Positions 39,489 to 53,200 of a stretch of 64,000 bases of DNA are shown piece after piece. The DNA is taken from assembly GCA_038496675.1 (NCBI GenBank), contig CM076661.1:10025209-10089208 (forward strand), read 5' to 3'. The notes beneath the pieces were generated by a model. The model saw only the letters and a list, made by a program, of their open reading frames with translations, did not search any database and was not told the origin of the DNA. The stretch comes from Rachycentron canadum. Lineage: Eukaryota; Chordata; Actinopteri; Carangiformes; Rachycentridae. The position numbers were made by a program, and so were the translations under genes. Positions within the stretch are counted from its first letter, which is position 1; every line of letters starts with the position of its first letter.

Positions 39489-39780
39489 AATTTGATAGCT
39501 TGGGAAATAGGTGTCGTGGTGTGTTTGTGTGTGATTTTTTTAAAGTGTAGATTAGAGAATGTGAATTCCAAATTTGTAGTTTTTTGATGAGCATTATTTT
39601 TCTGGTATTTGTACATAATTTGTTTTGTATTTATACCTATTTTTCTGAATTTTTGAAAGTTGATACTGGCCTTTCTGCAGAGGGCATGACTGTTTTTGTA
39701 TGACATGCAGCACTTAATATTTTGTAATATTGTGTGGACTGTTTGAAATTATTAAATACTGAAGCCATGGTTTACACTTG
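37850..39780 (+). other. e2f2: E2F2 3'UTR (predicted)
   Basis: A possible early poly(A) signal AATAAA lies at 38015-38020 and a distal ATTAAA at 39751-39756. Between them there is no gene, but U-rich runs and a TG tract of about 140 bases at 39346-39487. Use of the distal site would put the TG tract in the mRNA. Confidence 0.55.
39346..39487. repeat. (TG)n microsatellite with an N
   Basis: About 140 bases of TG with one N at 39429, probably an assembly join. Confidence 0.97.
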
Positions 39781-39789
39781 GAGTTCTGC

Positions 39790-42700
39790 TTCATTTTTAT
39801 TTAAATTACTTTACATGTTGCATTTAAAAGGTTTTTGTTTGTTTTTTTTCTTTTTCTAAATGTTCTCAGTGAATATTAAGGGAAAAAATGTAGTGCTTAA
39901 ACCTCTAGGCTCACATCAATAACTCTTCTAGGCTCTCCAATGTGATCATCTATCATACTGGAAAATCCATTGATGTAAGGGCTCACCACATGTTGCAGCC
40001 TCAAATCAAAATGTTGTGTTCTGTCCAAAAACAGCAAAGTTATAGCCACTGAGGCGATTGATCTAATATGAATTGACATTCCCAGAGGAGAGAGAATGGG
40101 CTGACATGAAGAGTGACAATGACACTGAATGCACTATTAACACGTTCAGACAGGTAGACAAAAACCACCCATCATTCTTTGTGAGTTGGTTGCTTTGGAA
40201 ACAAGCTCACAAAAGGCAGTGGGCACGCAGAAGGTCAAGGTTCAGTGGGGCAATGTGAAACAGGGTTAATGCATTCAGGGCAGAAGACATTTGCAGGGAA
40301 GTACAGCCCAAATATACTAGAAAATGTGTGAAATAATTTTGCATGTTATTTTTTAATTTTATAGTCTATAAATCAGTAGTAAAGAGGAAAGTACAGTGTT
40401 AAATACCTTGTCTTTGGGAATTACTACTCCAGTGAGCTTTCAAATGCTCTGTATGCTCTTTGGTTTTGCGCAGGCCTTTTTTTTTTTTTTTTTTTCCACA
40501 ATATGCTTTATTCCAAAGGTTTTCACGATCTTGGACATGAGCACAGTCTACATTTTGATTATAGAAAAACAAACCGAGAGAATATGACTGACATAAATAA
40601 ACACACACCCTCCATCCCTTTCTGTGCACTACATAATATTGAACAGTGTAATATTAATAAATACTAAATACAAAAGGTGAAAAGTAAAGATGATGAGCAG
40701 CCAAATCTTGATGAATTTCAATGAGAACCTTATTCTTTTGAGTTGAGCCACAGTTTCATTTTACTTCAGTTCAACTTTTTACTTCCACCAGAATACCACA
40801 ATAAATTTTTAGCTGTAATCAGCTAAGCTACTGCTGTGTTCTGTGAAATCTTCTCTGAAATATTCCCCCTTCCACTGATAGAGCTGTTAGAGTAGCACAG
40901 GACCGGGTTCAATGTAGATACTAAGACTCTATATATATATAATTGAAACTTGTTGTGGAATATCTCTATCCCAGGACAGAGAGCATAGTTATGTAGTAGA
41001 TTTGCTGTAGTGCATTTATCACACTCTGAGGTGATGTCTGGAAACGTCATGTGAAGCTTTGATTTTAAATAGTAAAGTCTCTGGATAAACCAGAACTGAA
41101 GTAATTTAATAAAGGATCTAAGGTTTATGACCCATAGAACTCTAGAGACTGTGTATGAAGACAGAAAACACAAAGTTATTATTCTAACCACAGACAAATG
41201 TTATCTTAAGTGAGAGGGAAAAAAAGACTTGAGCTTGTGCAAGTGAAATAAACTCTGGCATGTGACTGTTTCTGAACCATCAGGTGCTTATTAGTGTTAA
41301 GTGTCTATTAACAGATGTTGCACACAACAGCTCATGTGTTTAACAAGAGGCCATAAACTGAAATGTCAGACACCACATACACACATATAGCCTTTGACTG
41401 TGTGGTTTACATGCAATCTAAACAACAGAGCACCTCAGTTCTGTTACATCACACCTTCAAACCAACTGCTGTGACTGAAGTAAATATCATTTGCTGAACG
41501 TTTCATTTGCCAAAAAGTTACATGGCTTTCTGTGAGCCGCCATCACATAAATAAGGTGACAGCTTATTAATGAGCAGCAACAACCTGGGGCCAGAACATT
41601 CCATGTCATTGTCTAAGGCTGCAGGACATGTGGTGGTCTTGTTATTTTTCATTAAGAATGGGAACAATTGAGTCACTATAGTTGGTTACCCACACCCTAG
41701 AAATACAGAAAGCCTTGAACTAACTAAACAGAACCGTTTTAATATATTTTATTGGAGGTATAACAACACTTCATTAATTAAATTTAAGTTATTCAACAGG
41801 TAGTTGGAACATTTCCAGAAATATGTGGATTTATTTTTTCTCAGAATTATTCAAATATATCTCGAGTGACACTGTGAAGTTGTGAATTCTAAACAATAAT
41901 GTCTTATGCTATTGAGTATGAATCACAAACAAGTTTGACAGCCTGTTCCTTGCCTAGGAAATGTTTTTGCTGCCATATCAACAGTGTTGACGGGCATGCT
42001 GGAGAGGATGTCTTTCTGAGGGTGGGGTTGATGGGCAGATGTGTTGACAGCTGAGGATATGCATGACACTGGACTCGGTCAGTGAGTCAGGGATGATCAC
42101 TAAAGCGTTGGCTTAATCTCAGACAGAACCAGTTCCTTTTACATCAGAGGTCTTTTCCTCAAACACATGTTTCTTGGTACAGTTGGGCAGGTTCCTGACG
42201 TAAGTAGTTTTTTAAGACACTTTATAATTATTCCAACGGGAAACTGAAGTTAAGCAATAAATCAACCCCCCCCCCACTCGCTTTCTCTCTCCAGTCCTCC
42301 CATTTTCAGTCATCCATGTCGACCAGAAGAGTGGATATTTTACGGTAAGCCTGGGCCTCCTGGCTTGACAGGGATAGTAAATTGATAGCAGAACCAGTGG
42401 AGCTGAGTCAACATGCAGAGTGGAGAGGGTGAAGGAGATATTTCAGGGGAGAGTTGTTAGTGAAACTTATGCTACCCCTCTAGGCTGCTGGGAAGCAGCA
42501 AGAAAATCCTGGCAGCTGCAATCTTTACTGGAAGATGTCGCTACAACCTCTGTGCTGCTGAGGGTGTATGTGCGTCAGAGAGAAAGAGAGAGGCTACATT
42601 CTGTGCACCGCACATCCAGACAGCCAAAACTTCACTGCTAACAGGCTACGGGAAGACTCTATAAGTGGTGTGAAGAAAAAAACAAAGAAAACCCATGTTG

Positions 42701-44900
42701 ATATATACATTAATATTGAAGATACCATAAGCAGTTGCAGGAGACAGTAGGTACATAGGTATGTGGTGTTTAGGAAGGAAAAGGGTGGAGATAAGAAGGG
42801 AAAACATTAAGTGAGTGTGAGTGTTTGTGTAGTCAGACAATGAAGCTTATCTATCGCTTTCTCCTTTCCTCTGTCATTTCACCTTTGTCTCCCTCCCTGT
42901 GCTGTTCACCCCCCCCCCCNNNNNNNNNNNNNNNNNNNNNNNNNNNNNNNNNNNNNNNNNNNNNNNNNNNNNNNNNNNNNNNNNNNNNNNNNNNNNNNNN
43001 NNNNNNNNNNNNNNNNNNNNNNNNNNNNNNNNNNNNNNNNNNNNNNNNNNNNNNNNNNNNNNNNNNNNNNNNNNNNNNNNNNNNNNNNNNNNNNNNNNNN
43101 NNNNNNNNNNNNNNNNNNNNNNNNNNNNNNNNNNNNNNNNNNNNNNNNNNNNNNNNNNNNNNNNNNNNNNNNNNNNNNNNNNNNNNNNNNNNNNNNNNNN
43201 NNNNNNNNNNNNNNNNNNNNNNNNNNNNNNNNNNNNNNNNNNNNNNNNNNNNNNNNNNNNNNNNNNNNNNNNNNNNNNNNTCCCTGTGCTGTCCACCCCC
43301 CCCCCCCCCCCCAACCTCCCACCACCTCCCAAAGCTATTTTCCTCTGTCAGTTCCCCATTTCTCCTTCACTACCTCCACCCCCTCCCGTCCTTGTACTTC
43401 TGTTCTCCACTATATGTTAGTTCACTGCCTGAGCCGACCGGTTTGCTGGGTTTTACAACAGGACTCAGGCTTGAAGGCTGGCAGAGGCACAAAGGCTCTG
43501 CTTCTTTACTAGGGGCCGCAAAGAAACTGAAGGAGGGTATTGTTTGGACACTGCAAGCCTCTGCATTACATCAGCCCAGAAATGCATGCAAGAAATGAAT
43601 GCATGCGAAATGAGCATGCAGACACACGTGTGATGCACATATATCACAATTACAGACACCTACATGCAGACATGCAAACTGTTTTTATCCATTCGCATTT
43701 GTTTTTTCCTCTCCCTAATGTTCTTGTATCATACAGGCATGCAACAGAAACAATGAGTGTTAAATTGGGTCACCAAGACTATTTATGTGGCTCTGCACTG
43801 TTTGAAGTTGTCGCGTGCCTTCCTTACAAAAGTAGGCATTTTTTATCAATAGGGCAAAGAGAGTTTTGTACTCCGAAGACTTTGGTGCACATCTTTTTAA
43901 TGTTAGTGTGTTGCCTAAACTTGCATGTAAGAACATGAAAGGCATTTGTTTAGCTCCAGTGAATTTTCACTTTGTGCTTTCAGATGATAACCACTCTTTT
44001 AAACTCTTTTGGTGTGTCTGAGTTATTTGCTAAGCACAGAGACTTGTGACACAAAAAGGAGTTTGTCTATCTTTGTGAATCTAAAGACAGCGCCACTGTG
44101 AGTGTACACACAGCTTTGCACTATTCACTGAGTGGCAGTAATAAGTAGTTACAAAGAACAGATAAAATCCTTTTGCCACAAAGTAAGGCTATTTTTTTCT
44201 TGGATTGTGAATACGGTTAAAATAATCTCAAATTGTCTATAGAGCTCGGACTAATTTCCCCTTAAAGCTAACGTAGGAAAATATGTGGTTTTGTGGTAGA
44301 ACCAAAGGGGGCCGTCGTGTTTGATGCCACTTCTAAAAGCACCCATCTGAACCTCATAGTGTATTGTATCACTGATCTCCCTGAGGCAAGGTTCAGTGAT
44401 ACAGCTCTTCTTAAAGTTGACAGGCTTCACAATGCCAGGCATGCAGGGATTGTGTTCTTTACACAATTATTGTGGGGTTTTTTTCCACCTCTCTGATGCA
44501 CTCTTTTCTTTGCTTTCACACACACACATGCACACACACACACACACTCCTGTGTTGAAAAGGAAGCAGAGAGAGCTTTGGAGCCTCAGCCAAACAGATC
44601 AAGGTGCACAAATCCAATGTGATTTTACACCCTCAAACTAATGATTAAAGAGCAGTGCAGATGAAAGCGTCTTTGTTTTACAGTACCAAAGCATTGCTAG
44701 AGATATGATGAATATGTGAAAGAACTGAATGTGCTGAAGTTCTGTTTTGTGCAAAAGCCCCAAATCTGGCTGCTTGACATAAAATAGTTGTTTTCATCTG
44801 TATGGAAGTGCAGAAGATATCAGCTGTATGTGCTCGGGTCGCAGCAGTTCTCTCCCTCGACAACATACACCTCATCCATTGAAATTCCTCTCTTTCAGCT
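39790..44900. other. Gene-free region between E2F2 and ASAP3
   Basis: No exon or RNA gene recognised. A/T-rich unique sequence, the assembly gap with flanking C runs (42909-43312), and short CA tracts near 44520-44548. Open frames crossing the gap are artefacts of the Ns. Confidence 0.6.
42920..43280. other. Assembly gap (361 Ns)
   Basis: A run of Ns flanked by poly-C: 11 Cs end at 42919 on the left and 17 Cs lie at about 43296-43312 on the right. The phrase 'ccctgtgctgt' followed by 'ccaccccc' or 'tcaccccc' occurs on both sides. Confidence 0.98.
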
Positions 44901-45287
44901 AAGTCTGAATGAGGCAGTCTGTATATCCATGGCGACCGCAGCGCGGATTCTCTGGAGTTTGCATAGAAATGAGGAGTAAAAATGAAAGAGAGGAGGGCAC
45001 GTGCACATGCGCGCGCGTGCACACACACACACACACACACACACTTACTGCAGTGTGGCAGAGAGCACAAACATTCCCACGTGATGATGGAGTTTGCTCC
45101 CTCCCTCGTTGAGCCGCACAATAGCGCGCGGGTTCACCTCCACGCGCACAGATTGACTGAGCGGAGCCTGAAGTCGGTCAGGCTCCGGTTTTGGGAAACT
45201 TCCCACCTCGAAGACGCTTTTTTGGGACAGTAACACTCTAAGGAATACGGTCTCTCTCTCTCTTTTTTTTTTTTTTACACACACACA

Positions 45288-45402
45288 ATGGATTAGTGAA
45301 CGTTTTTTTTTTGTTAATTTTTGTCTTTGTTTTTATTTTATTCTTCTTCAAATGGGAATTACATGCGCGCGTGAAACTTTGGCTCACTTTTCTCCTCAGT
45401 GA
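45288..45402 (+). promoter_or_regulatory. Upstream short ORFs in the ASAP3 leader
   Basis: Before the ASAP3 start codon, ATG GAT TAG lies at 45288-45296, a 16-codon ORF (ATG to TGA) at 45352-45402, and an overlapping ATG CGC GCG TGA at 45363-45374. If the transcript starts 5' of 45288 these could reduce translation of the main ORF. The transcription start is not known. Confidence 0.45.
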
Positions 45403-45427
45403 CTCTCGGGACTTTTTCGCTCGAAAC

Positions 45428-45553
45428 ATGCCGGAGCGATTAAGCATTTCGGACTTTGTGGTCCTGACTAACGAGGATTTGTCTTCGCCTGGGACTTCAA
45501 GTTTTCAGTCCAAAATGAGCGACTGCAGGAACACAGTCTCAACCGTGGAAGAG
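45428..45553 (+). CDS. asap3: ASAP3 exon 1
   Basis: Residues 1-42, starting MPERLSISDF and ending VEE, with donor GTGAGG. The sequence LTNEDLSSPG is typical of the ASAP N-terminus. A GGAA-rich tract begins about 10 bases into the intron. Confidence 0.9.
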
Positions 45554-46281
45554 GTGAGGGAGCGAAGGAAGGAAGGAGGGAGGGAGGGAGCAAAGGAAGG
45601 AAGGAGGGAGGGAGACAGAGAGACGTGCACCTTTGTTGTTTACCTGTCCCACACACAGAGTAAACAAGGACTCCGCACTCACCTGTCGACTAGTTGGCTT
45701 AGTTTTCTAAGGTGACAGTTGTTTTCACAGCAGTGAAGATGAGCTGGCAGTGTTTTTGTAGTTGTTTCCAGGTGAACGCAGATAAATACACAACGAGACA
45801 CTGCTCGTGGTAAAACCTGACAAAATGGCAATGTCCGTCCAACAGCTGAGATAGGTCATCATTTTAGATCATTAACACAGGGGCAAGTGTAAGTGCAAGG
45901 TGTTTTTTGTGTTTGTTTGTTTTCTCTCATAAGCACTAATTGGTGTTAGTGCAACACATTGTATACAAATAAATGTGGTGTGGTGATTTTGGGGTGACCT
46001 GGCTGGTAAAGTGTCTGGCAAATAGCGACACATATGTGTGTTTTGACCATTTTAACAAAATATGAGACATATGAACTGTTGTGTGGCTTTTTGCTTGTCA
46101 GTGTGTTTGTGTTCTGTGTGTGGTCGTAGCTTGATGGTTCAACATAGGCAGGCCTGGTTCAGCAGAAATGTAAAGGTTATATGAGGTAAAGAAGCATCGA
46201 GACAGTTTACTTTGCCCTGTCCTCTTTCTCATGGAAGTTAGACTGAGATGGGACACACACGCACACACACACACACATACA

Positions 46282-46315
<34 letters not shown>

Positions 46316-47165
46316 GGCACAGCAGACATGCCAGACAGGAGTGTGGCCCTTTGACTGAATAAGCGTTTGTTGTTGTGAGTCTTTGACCATGCTTGTCAGT
46401 GTAATGAAGGCCAGTTTGATCATTTTGAACGGGTACTTTGGCTCAAGGGTTATTTGAGGTCGTATGCGTTTGTTTGAAATCTGTTCTCCCGAAGCTCCTC
46501 GGGCAAAAGAGGAAACAGAGGGAGGCTGCCATGAACTCTGCCATAAAGCAAATAATCCAAGTGTGCACACAAGTCTTCCTTCCTTGTGTATTTCCTTATG
46601 GTTTACTGTTCTAATGTAACCTTGGTTCACATTAGTTTGTGTCACCAAAAAGATGAACTTTCTAAAAGTTCAGTTCTAAATTTGTCCATTGTCATCACAT
46701 TATCCAAATGTCTTAATATTTTACTAATATTAAATGATGGAATCCAATGAACACATGACACGGGATTGTGGAAAGCCTATGAGAGCTGACTTGACTTCAT
46801 CAAGACTTTCCTGGCTTGAATCTATGGCAATTGAACAGAGATCGAAACAGTACAGTCCAGGGTTTATAACCCGAGCAGTTTAAGACAGCTGTCTGATGTA
46901 TTTATCTTAGGCTAATGCCCTTTTTTATGACCATGACACACTGGAAAATACATAGTTGGAATAGCTACTTTGGGGAGGATCATGCTGGAATCCTACACAT
47001 GTGCAGACAGACAGGCAGGCAGACACACACAGAGATGCAATAGTCCCTTTATAGATAGGTCTATGGTTATTATGTTTAGTCTGCTCAGCAGGGATAAGCT
47101 TGATTAATGGCTGGGGTAATGTATGTGGTTTGTGGCATCAGGCACACAGACAGAGACACCTTTTA

Positions 47166-47218
<53 letters not shown>

Positions 47219-50200
47219 AGCTACCTGTTACTTATTACTCCTGATTAGAGACAACATTAAACATAGAAAGACATCGATAAAGAGTGGTTTTATTTCCCAA
47301 AGCTATAAGCTACAGTGGGCTTTGGCCATTCCTAACAGTTCTTAGGTTTTCCTCTGTGGTTAACATGCTGAAATTGTATATTGTATGCTGCCCTGCAGGG
47401 AACTCTGTCATCATGCCTAGTTAATGCAGTAAATATGGATCAAGTATCAGTTAGTCATGAAATATTAAGCTCTGCTGCTAGCAGTCCCACACACACCCTG
47501 ACAGCAGGTGTACACAGTCCTGTTTTAGGCCACAAAAAGAGACACTGTAGTTTCATAACACTTTTGGGTGGAGCTATACCTGTTCTATAAGGGCATTTGA
47601 AGGATGGACGGTTTTTCTGTTTGTGTCTGTGAACCCTGATTTATTCCACAAAATCCAACAAAAGCATGCTATTTCGTTGACTTGCATCAGCTTGTGTCCG
47701 CTGTTTATGTCTCGTCTCCAAACCAACTTACCAAGCAGAGGAAGCCGTAGCAGCAGCAGCAGCAGCAGCAGCAGCAACTGACTTCCATCTCCAATCTCCA
47801 TGGAATTACTCTCCCATTCATTGTCTTGAGGACCACATTACACAACACACACACCACCTTTTAATTAGTGAACTAACACTTAGGGAGTGGACTTGACTGG
47901 GAAAGACAGGGGCGTGTAAACAACACAATCTAACAACAAGAGTCTCTGTTGAGTCTAGATTACTGGCTCATTAAAGCTATTTCTGGTGGCATGTAGGTGG
48001 GGTGCCATGTGTCTAACTAGGTAAAACAAGTGGCCTGTGTAAATAAACAGGATGTAGTTTAAACCTTGTGAGTTTGAAAATCTAAAGATTGATTGTGCAA
48101 ATACAGTGAAGCCAATTGACTATTTGCATCTTGTCTTCATCGTGAGTCATAGGTATAGGGAAGGTTTCTTTCCAGCAGAAAAAAACCCAGTCTGGTTTTA
48201 ATGTGGGGAACGTTGCTTCAATGTGAAAAGTGATAGTCACTCAGACAGGGGAAGTAGACGCTGTGACATCATTAGGGCCTCTACATGACAGTGCAAGACA
48301 TAATTGTTTTGATGGCAAGTGCTGAATCATCTGTTCTCCTTAATCACACACCGTGAGAAAATCAAGAACAGCCTGTGTGTGTACATTGAAGATCATGTCA
48401 CTATATAGTATCACTATACTATACCAAAAGGGAGTGGAGTCAAGTTGAGCCACACTTGAATTCATATAGCCCACCCTTAGGATTTAGATGTTGTCAAGTG
48501 TTATTCTTGATTTTTAATTTCTCACACCGGTCTTTGTCTCATGTTTCACTACAGTCTCTGGAGATGGATCACACAACTCTGCAGAGGATGAAGAAGATCA
48601 TCAAATCTATACACACATCTGGACTTTGTAAGTGTCACTACGTTACCCACTATAGTCTCGCTCACATGATGCATTACAAGTTAACAACATCAGGTCAGTC
48701 TGTCTGATAGCTTTTTACAGAGCTTCCAACCATATCACTCTTCATCAGTGGATGTAGTTTGCTAAATTGTCATGGAGATGAATCTTTGCTCAGTAGCTGT
48801 AACTGTTTCATCCATAGCACTCTGAGATCTTCTCATCGGTGTTGGCTTAAAGTAAAGTTTATTCCTGACTTTGGAAATTGTTTGGCAAGAACTTAAGTTC
48901 AGTTTTTTAGCTTTATGGTAGGAAGCTCCTAAAAAAAAAAGTAAAGTTAAGTAATTTTATGGTCAAAGGTAATAAGAAAGTGACAGCACCATTAGGGAGA
49001 TTTGTACAAAATGCATCCATGTTCAAGGATGTCTTGTTCCGAAGTATGTTAGCTCAGCAGTGAGTTTCAGATAAAGGTCAGCCTCTATTATGGCAGGATG
49101 AGCTGTTCAGTGCATAGGGGGCCTCCTCATAATTCATTGTATAAGCCTGGTTCAGATGACATCATCAGGCTCGTGTGGGCAGTGGTGTTTATGAGTGAGG
49201 CCCCTTGTTATGGGACCAGAGTGCGTAGGATCTTGGGTGATTGTGTTTATATCCATACAGAGTGTATGCTTTTGTGGTGTATGTGTGTGTCTGTGTTAAA
49301 GTAAATGGTATGTGTGGTTTCGGCAACAAGAAGGTGCTCAGTTCGCAGTGGCCTAACAGCTCAGCTTGGGTCACCAAGTTAATGTTTTATGACTCTGTGT
49401 CATATAGCTCTATGTCACCATAAGTTGCTATTGCTGTCTTAGAACTGGATGTGATACTCATATAAGATGTGAGTGTTCCCCCTCAAAAATGCGCGGGAGA
49501 AAGAGAGGAATTGCTTCCCATTTCAAGACTTCTGCTCAGTTTTTAGTAAAAATGAGTCAGTGAGGCAGCTGCACAGAATTAGGCAACCTGATGATCTCGA
49601 CTCCTTCCTTTTATGTCTAAGTAGAATCGTATGGGTTAGTTACAGTAATGTGACAATAAAAGTTCCCTTCCCCCCTCCTCTCTCTCATTATGTTGAACTC
49701 ACTAAGCAGTCTTGATAGTAACTGGATTGATAGTCTGTCTCATTGCATGTTAAGATGCACTCACAAGTCCACACCACCCCTATGCTGGTGTCATGGCCCT
49801 TTTTCTGTGTAACTCATTGAAAAACATACACACATAGTTAGATGTTGTCTTCTTTTGTTCTCTATTTCCATAAAGCTCTAAGTTCAAATTTTCTGCCAAG
49901 ACACTGAAGCCTGTGAGTCTGTGTGTGTTCTGGCAGAAGAGTTGACTTGCTCTGCTGGTATCTGGTACTTAAAGGTCACCATTAAAATCATCCTCTGAGC
50001 TCCTCTGTGACTCAGCTGTTTGTTGTTTGATAGATGCATGCATGTTGTTTGTTATAATCCTTTTTTTTTGTTTTTGTTTTCCTGCTCTCCTTCATTCTGT
50101 CTCCTCCGTCTTGCAGTGTGTCTGCATTCTTTCCTTCATTTCAAAATTTTGCTCATTCATAAGAAATGTTCCATGTTTGCTTTACAGTCAGTTAGTGCAG

Positions 50201-53200
50201 CTGTGTCAGTCTGTCTCCCAGCTACAGTCAGTTTACCATTTTATATGTGGAAACTGGAACAGAAGAGATGGACTTTTTACTTTTTTCTGCATTTGTCTGT
50301 TTAGTCTGCTGTAGACGTTTCTACAGATTTACTACAGTGCTAAAAAAATGAAGGGAACACTTAATTCATGCATTGCATCTCGATGAACAAATAATTCAAG
50401 TTGAATTTTTACTGATATATATTGTATAACTTTCCTCAACATCAACCTCAACATCTCTTAACTCCCAATGAGTTAAGTGAATGGATGGTGTCCTGGGGGA
50501 TCTCCTACCATACTTGGATCAGGGCATCAGTGAGCTTCTGAAGAGTCTGTGGTGGTGTTTGGTGGCATTGGACACACCATTACATAATGTCCTATAGGTG
50601 CTCAATTGGATTTAGGTCAGGGGAACATGAGGGCCAGTCAATGGCACAATGTCCTCGTCATCCAAGAACTTCCTACACACTCTGGCCACATGAGGCTGGC
50701 AGGCAGACAGTGACCGCTAATGGCTGACCTGCCAATTCTTGTGTTCTCTGGCAATTGTATCTCCTCTGTGCTCTTGAGACTGTGCTGGGAGACACAGCAA
50801 ACCTTCCTGGCAACCACACACATAAATATGCCAACCTGGAGGAGCTGGGCTCCCTGTGCCACCTGATTGAGTTGCAGGTACTGCCTCATGCTACCAGTAG
50901 TGACAAGGTCACAAAACTAAAAAAGAATCAGTCAGGAAGGAGAATGAGAGAGCAATTGTCTATGGCCACCACATGCAAAACCATTCCCTTTTTGGAGGTT
51001 GTCTTGCTTTTGCCTCTTTATTGCACCTGTTGTCGATTGATATCCCTGAAGTGTAACTGACCTGGTGTTATACTGTGACAATTAAATGTTCCCTAATGTC
51101 TAGCAGTCTACCACCAACAACAAATGGTTTCATTTTTGCACTAATGTTGGAGTTTCTTAAACTCAGTGAGGAAGTTTCTATATGACTGTGGTGAGCAGAC
51201 GTCTGGCCATGATTGCACATCAAGTGCCCACGTTTGTTGATTCAAAATTACTTCCATAGCTTGGATATTGACCTGTATCGATTTGATGTCCTCATGTAAA
51301 CCTCACTTACAAATAGCTTTGGGGTAAAACATTGTTTAGTGCAATGTAAACCAAAGTGGTCCAAGTCAGATTGTTTGCTAGCAGCCTTTTTGAATTCAAC
51401 AGGCTAAGGTCATGACCCTTGGGAAAGTGACCTATGACATTACACATTGACCTATAAGCCCAAGAAAAGCATGGCTCTCCATATCTGTGCCTGGCTCCTG
51501 CTCCAGCATGGGTGAAAACCAGCACTAATTTGTCCCATATGCTTGTCTTGTTAAAATACTCTCACTGTAACACAACAAGTGAGTTGGCCTTCTACCGAAG
51601 TCTGAGTCACTCTTACGTTTATGTTGCCACACTGACTCTGTGTGAATGTGTTGTTTTTCAGCCCATGTTGAAAACAAGGAGCAGTACATCGAAGCGCTGG
51701 AGAACCTGGGGAATAGCCACCTAACACAAGACAACAATGAAGTCTCCACAGGTTTCCTCAACTTGGCTGTGTTCACCAGAGAGGTCACAGCCCTCTTCAA
51801 AAATCTGGTGAGGAAAGGGGAGAAGAGTATGGAAGAAAAAGGAGACCGAGAAGGGGAAAAACAAAAAGAGGAAAGGAAAATTGAGCTCTTACACGGATCC
51901 AAAACCCCCAAATCATGGCCGTAAATCAATTTAAATTTAAATCATGTCAAGCAGGTGGCAGAACTCCAAATCTGTTCTCATAAGATTATGTGTGTATGTT
52001 TGTGTTCATTGTGCAAGGGACAGAGAGAGAGTGAGTATGTCTGTGTGTGTGTCTGTGTGTGTGTGTTTGTGCACACACATGTGTGAATGCATGGAGGAAA
52101 CAGGTTTTCAACAGCTGCATGTTTGCCCCTTTGGACTGCAAAAATATGGGGCAGTCCAGAACCCTCCCATTGATAGTTTCTGTGGCGATGATAATTCATC
52201 CCAGACCTCCAAGTGTGAATAAACAGACACACACATACTCACACTCAAGCTCACACACACACACCGTCTGACACACTCGCTCCCATGTGTCAGTCAAGGC
52301 CTCACAGGGGAGACTGGGCCTTACAGATGTGAAAAGGAAGCGAGTCCACACAACTAACAAGAGGGTGATTTAAAGTGATACTGCTAAACGAACCCTTCAT
52401 GCCATGTGTGAGTGATTGCATTCTTGTCTCATTGTGTGCATACAGCCATGCAGTGATCAGCATCATCTGTGCATGTGTTGATGTAGTCGGTATTGTCCTG
52501 TGTCAGAACTCCATGTTTTAACATATTAGGTACCTCAGCGTCTAGATGCCAACCAAAACAATTTCACCAGTCTCCAGGTCTTTGTGTCAATATGTCAAGG
52601 TCAGCTCATGGAACTGTTTGGACATTATTTATAAGAGAAGAGCGCAGCCTGATTGTAATCCATGGAAAGGCTGCAGTGTCATTTATAAACAGACTAGAAC
52701 AGTGGTCAATTGGACACATGTGGACGATAATGTATGCTGCTAAGCTGTGTGCCAAGATGCCAGATGTGATGTTCTTCCATGGGGGAACTAGCAGTAATCG
52801 TTACTTATTGCACAACCTATTGGGGCCATGCTGGTTGTGCAAATTAATTTCAACTTCCACTTCAGTGTACATAAACACTTCATTAAAGACAGTGTGTCAT
52901 GCTCCCATTTAGATTCAAAAATCTTAATCCACTGTTCTCTTTGGATGACTCGCCATTTCAAAATGACTGAATCACTATGTTTTTAGACTTATCCCCAACT
53001 ATTTCCCAGAAATGAAAGTCGATGGGGGGGGGGGAATTTGCTCATATTGCAGGATAAGATCTGTCTGTAATGCTATCATGAATAGTTTTGACTCATTTCC
53101 ACTGCTCTTCTGTGTTTCAGGTGCAAAACCTCAATAACATCATGGCGTTTCCTTTGGAAAACGTGCTGAAATCAGAGCTCCGGGACAGCAGACTAGTGAG

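Noticed and set aside
42825..43598. Frames of 139-257 codons across the gap
   Set aside because: They exist only because Ns contain no stop codons.
45296..45427. N-terminal extension of ASAP3
   Set aside because: Open frame without an ATG, from T-rich leader; the family start MPE matches 45428.
50755..51060. Open frame of 101 codons on the + strand
   Set aside because: It is the antisense of the degraded Tc1 element; the transposase-like signal is on the other strand.
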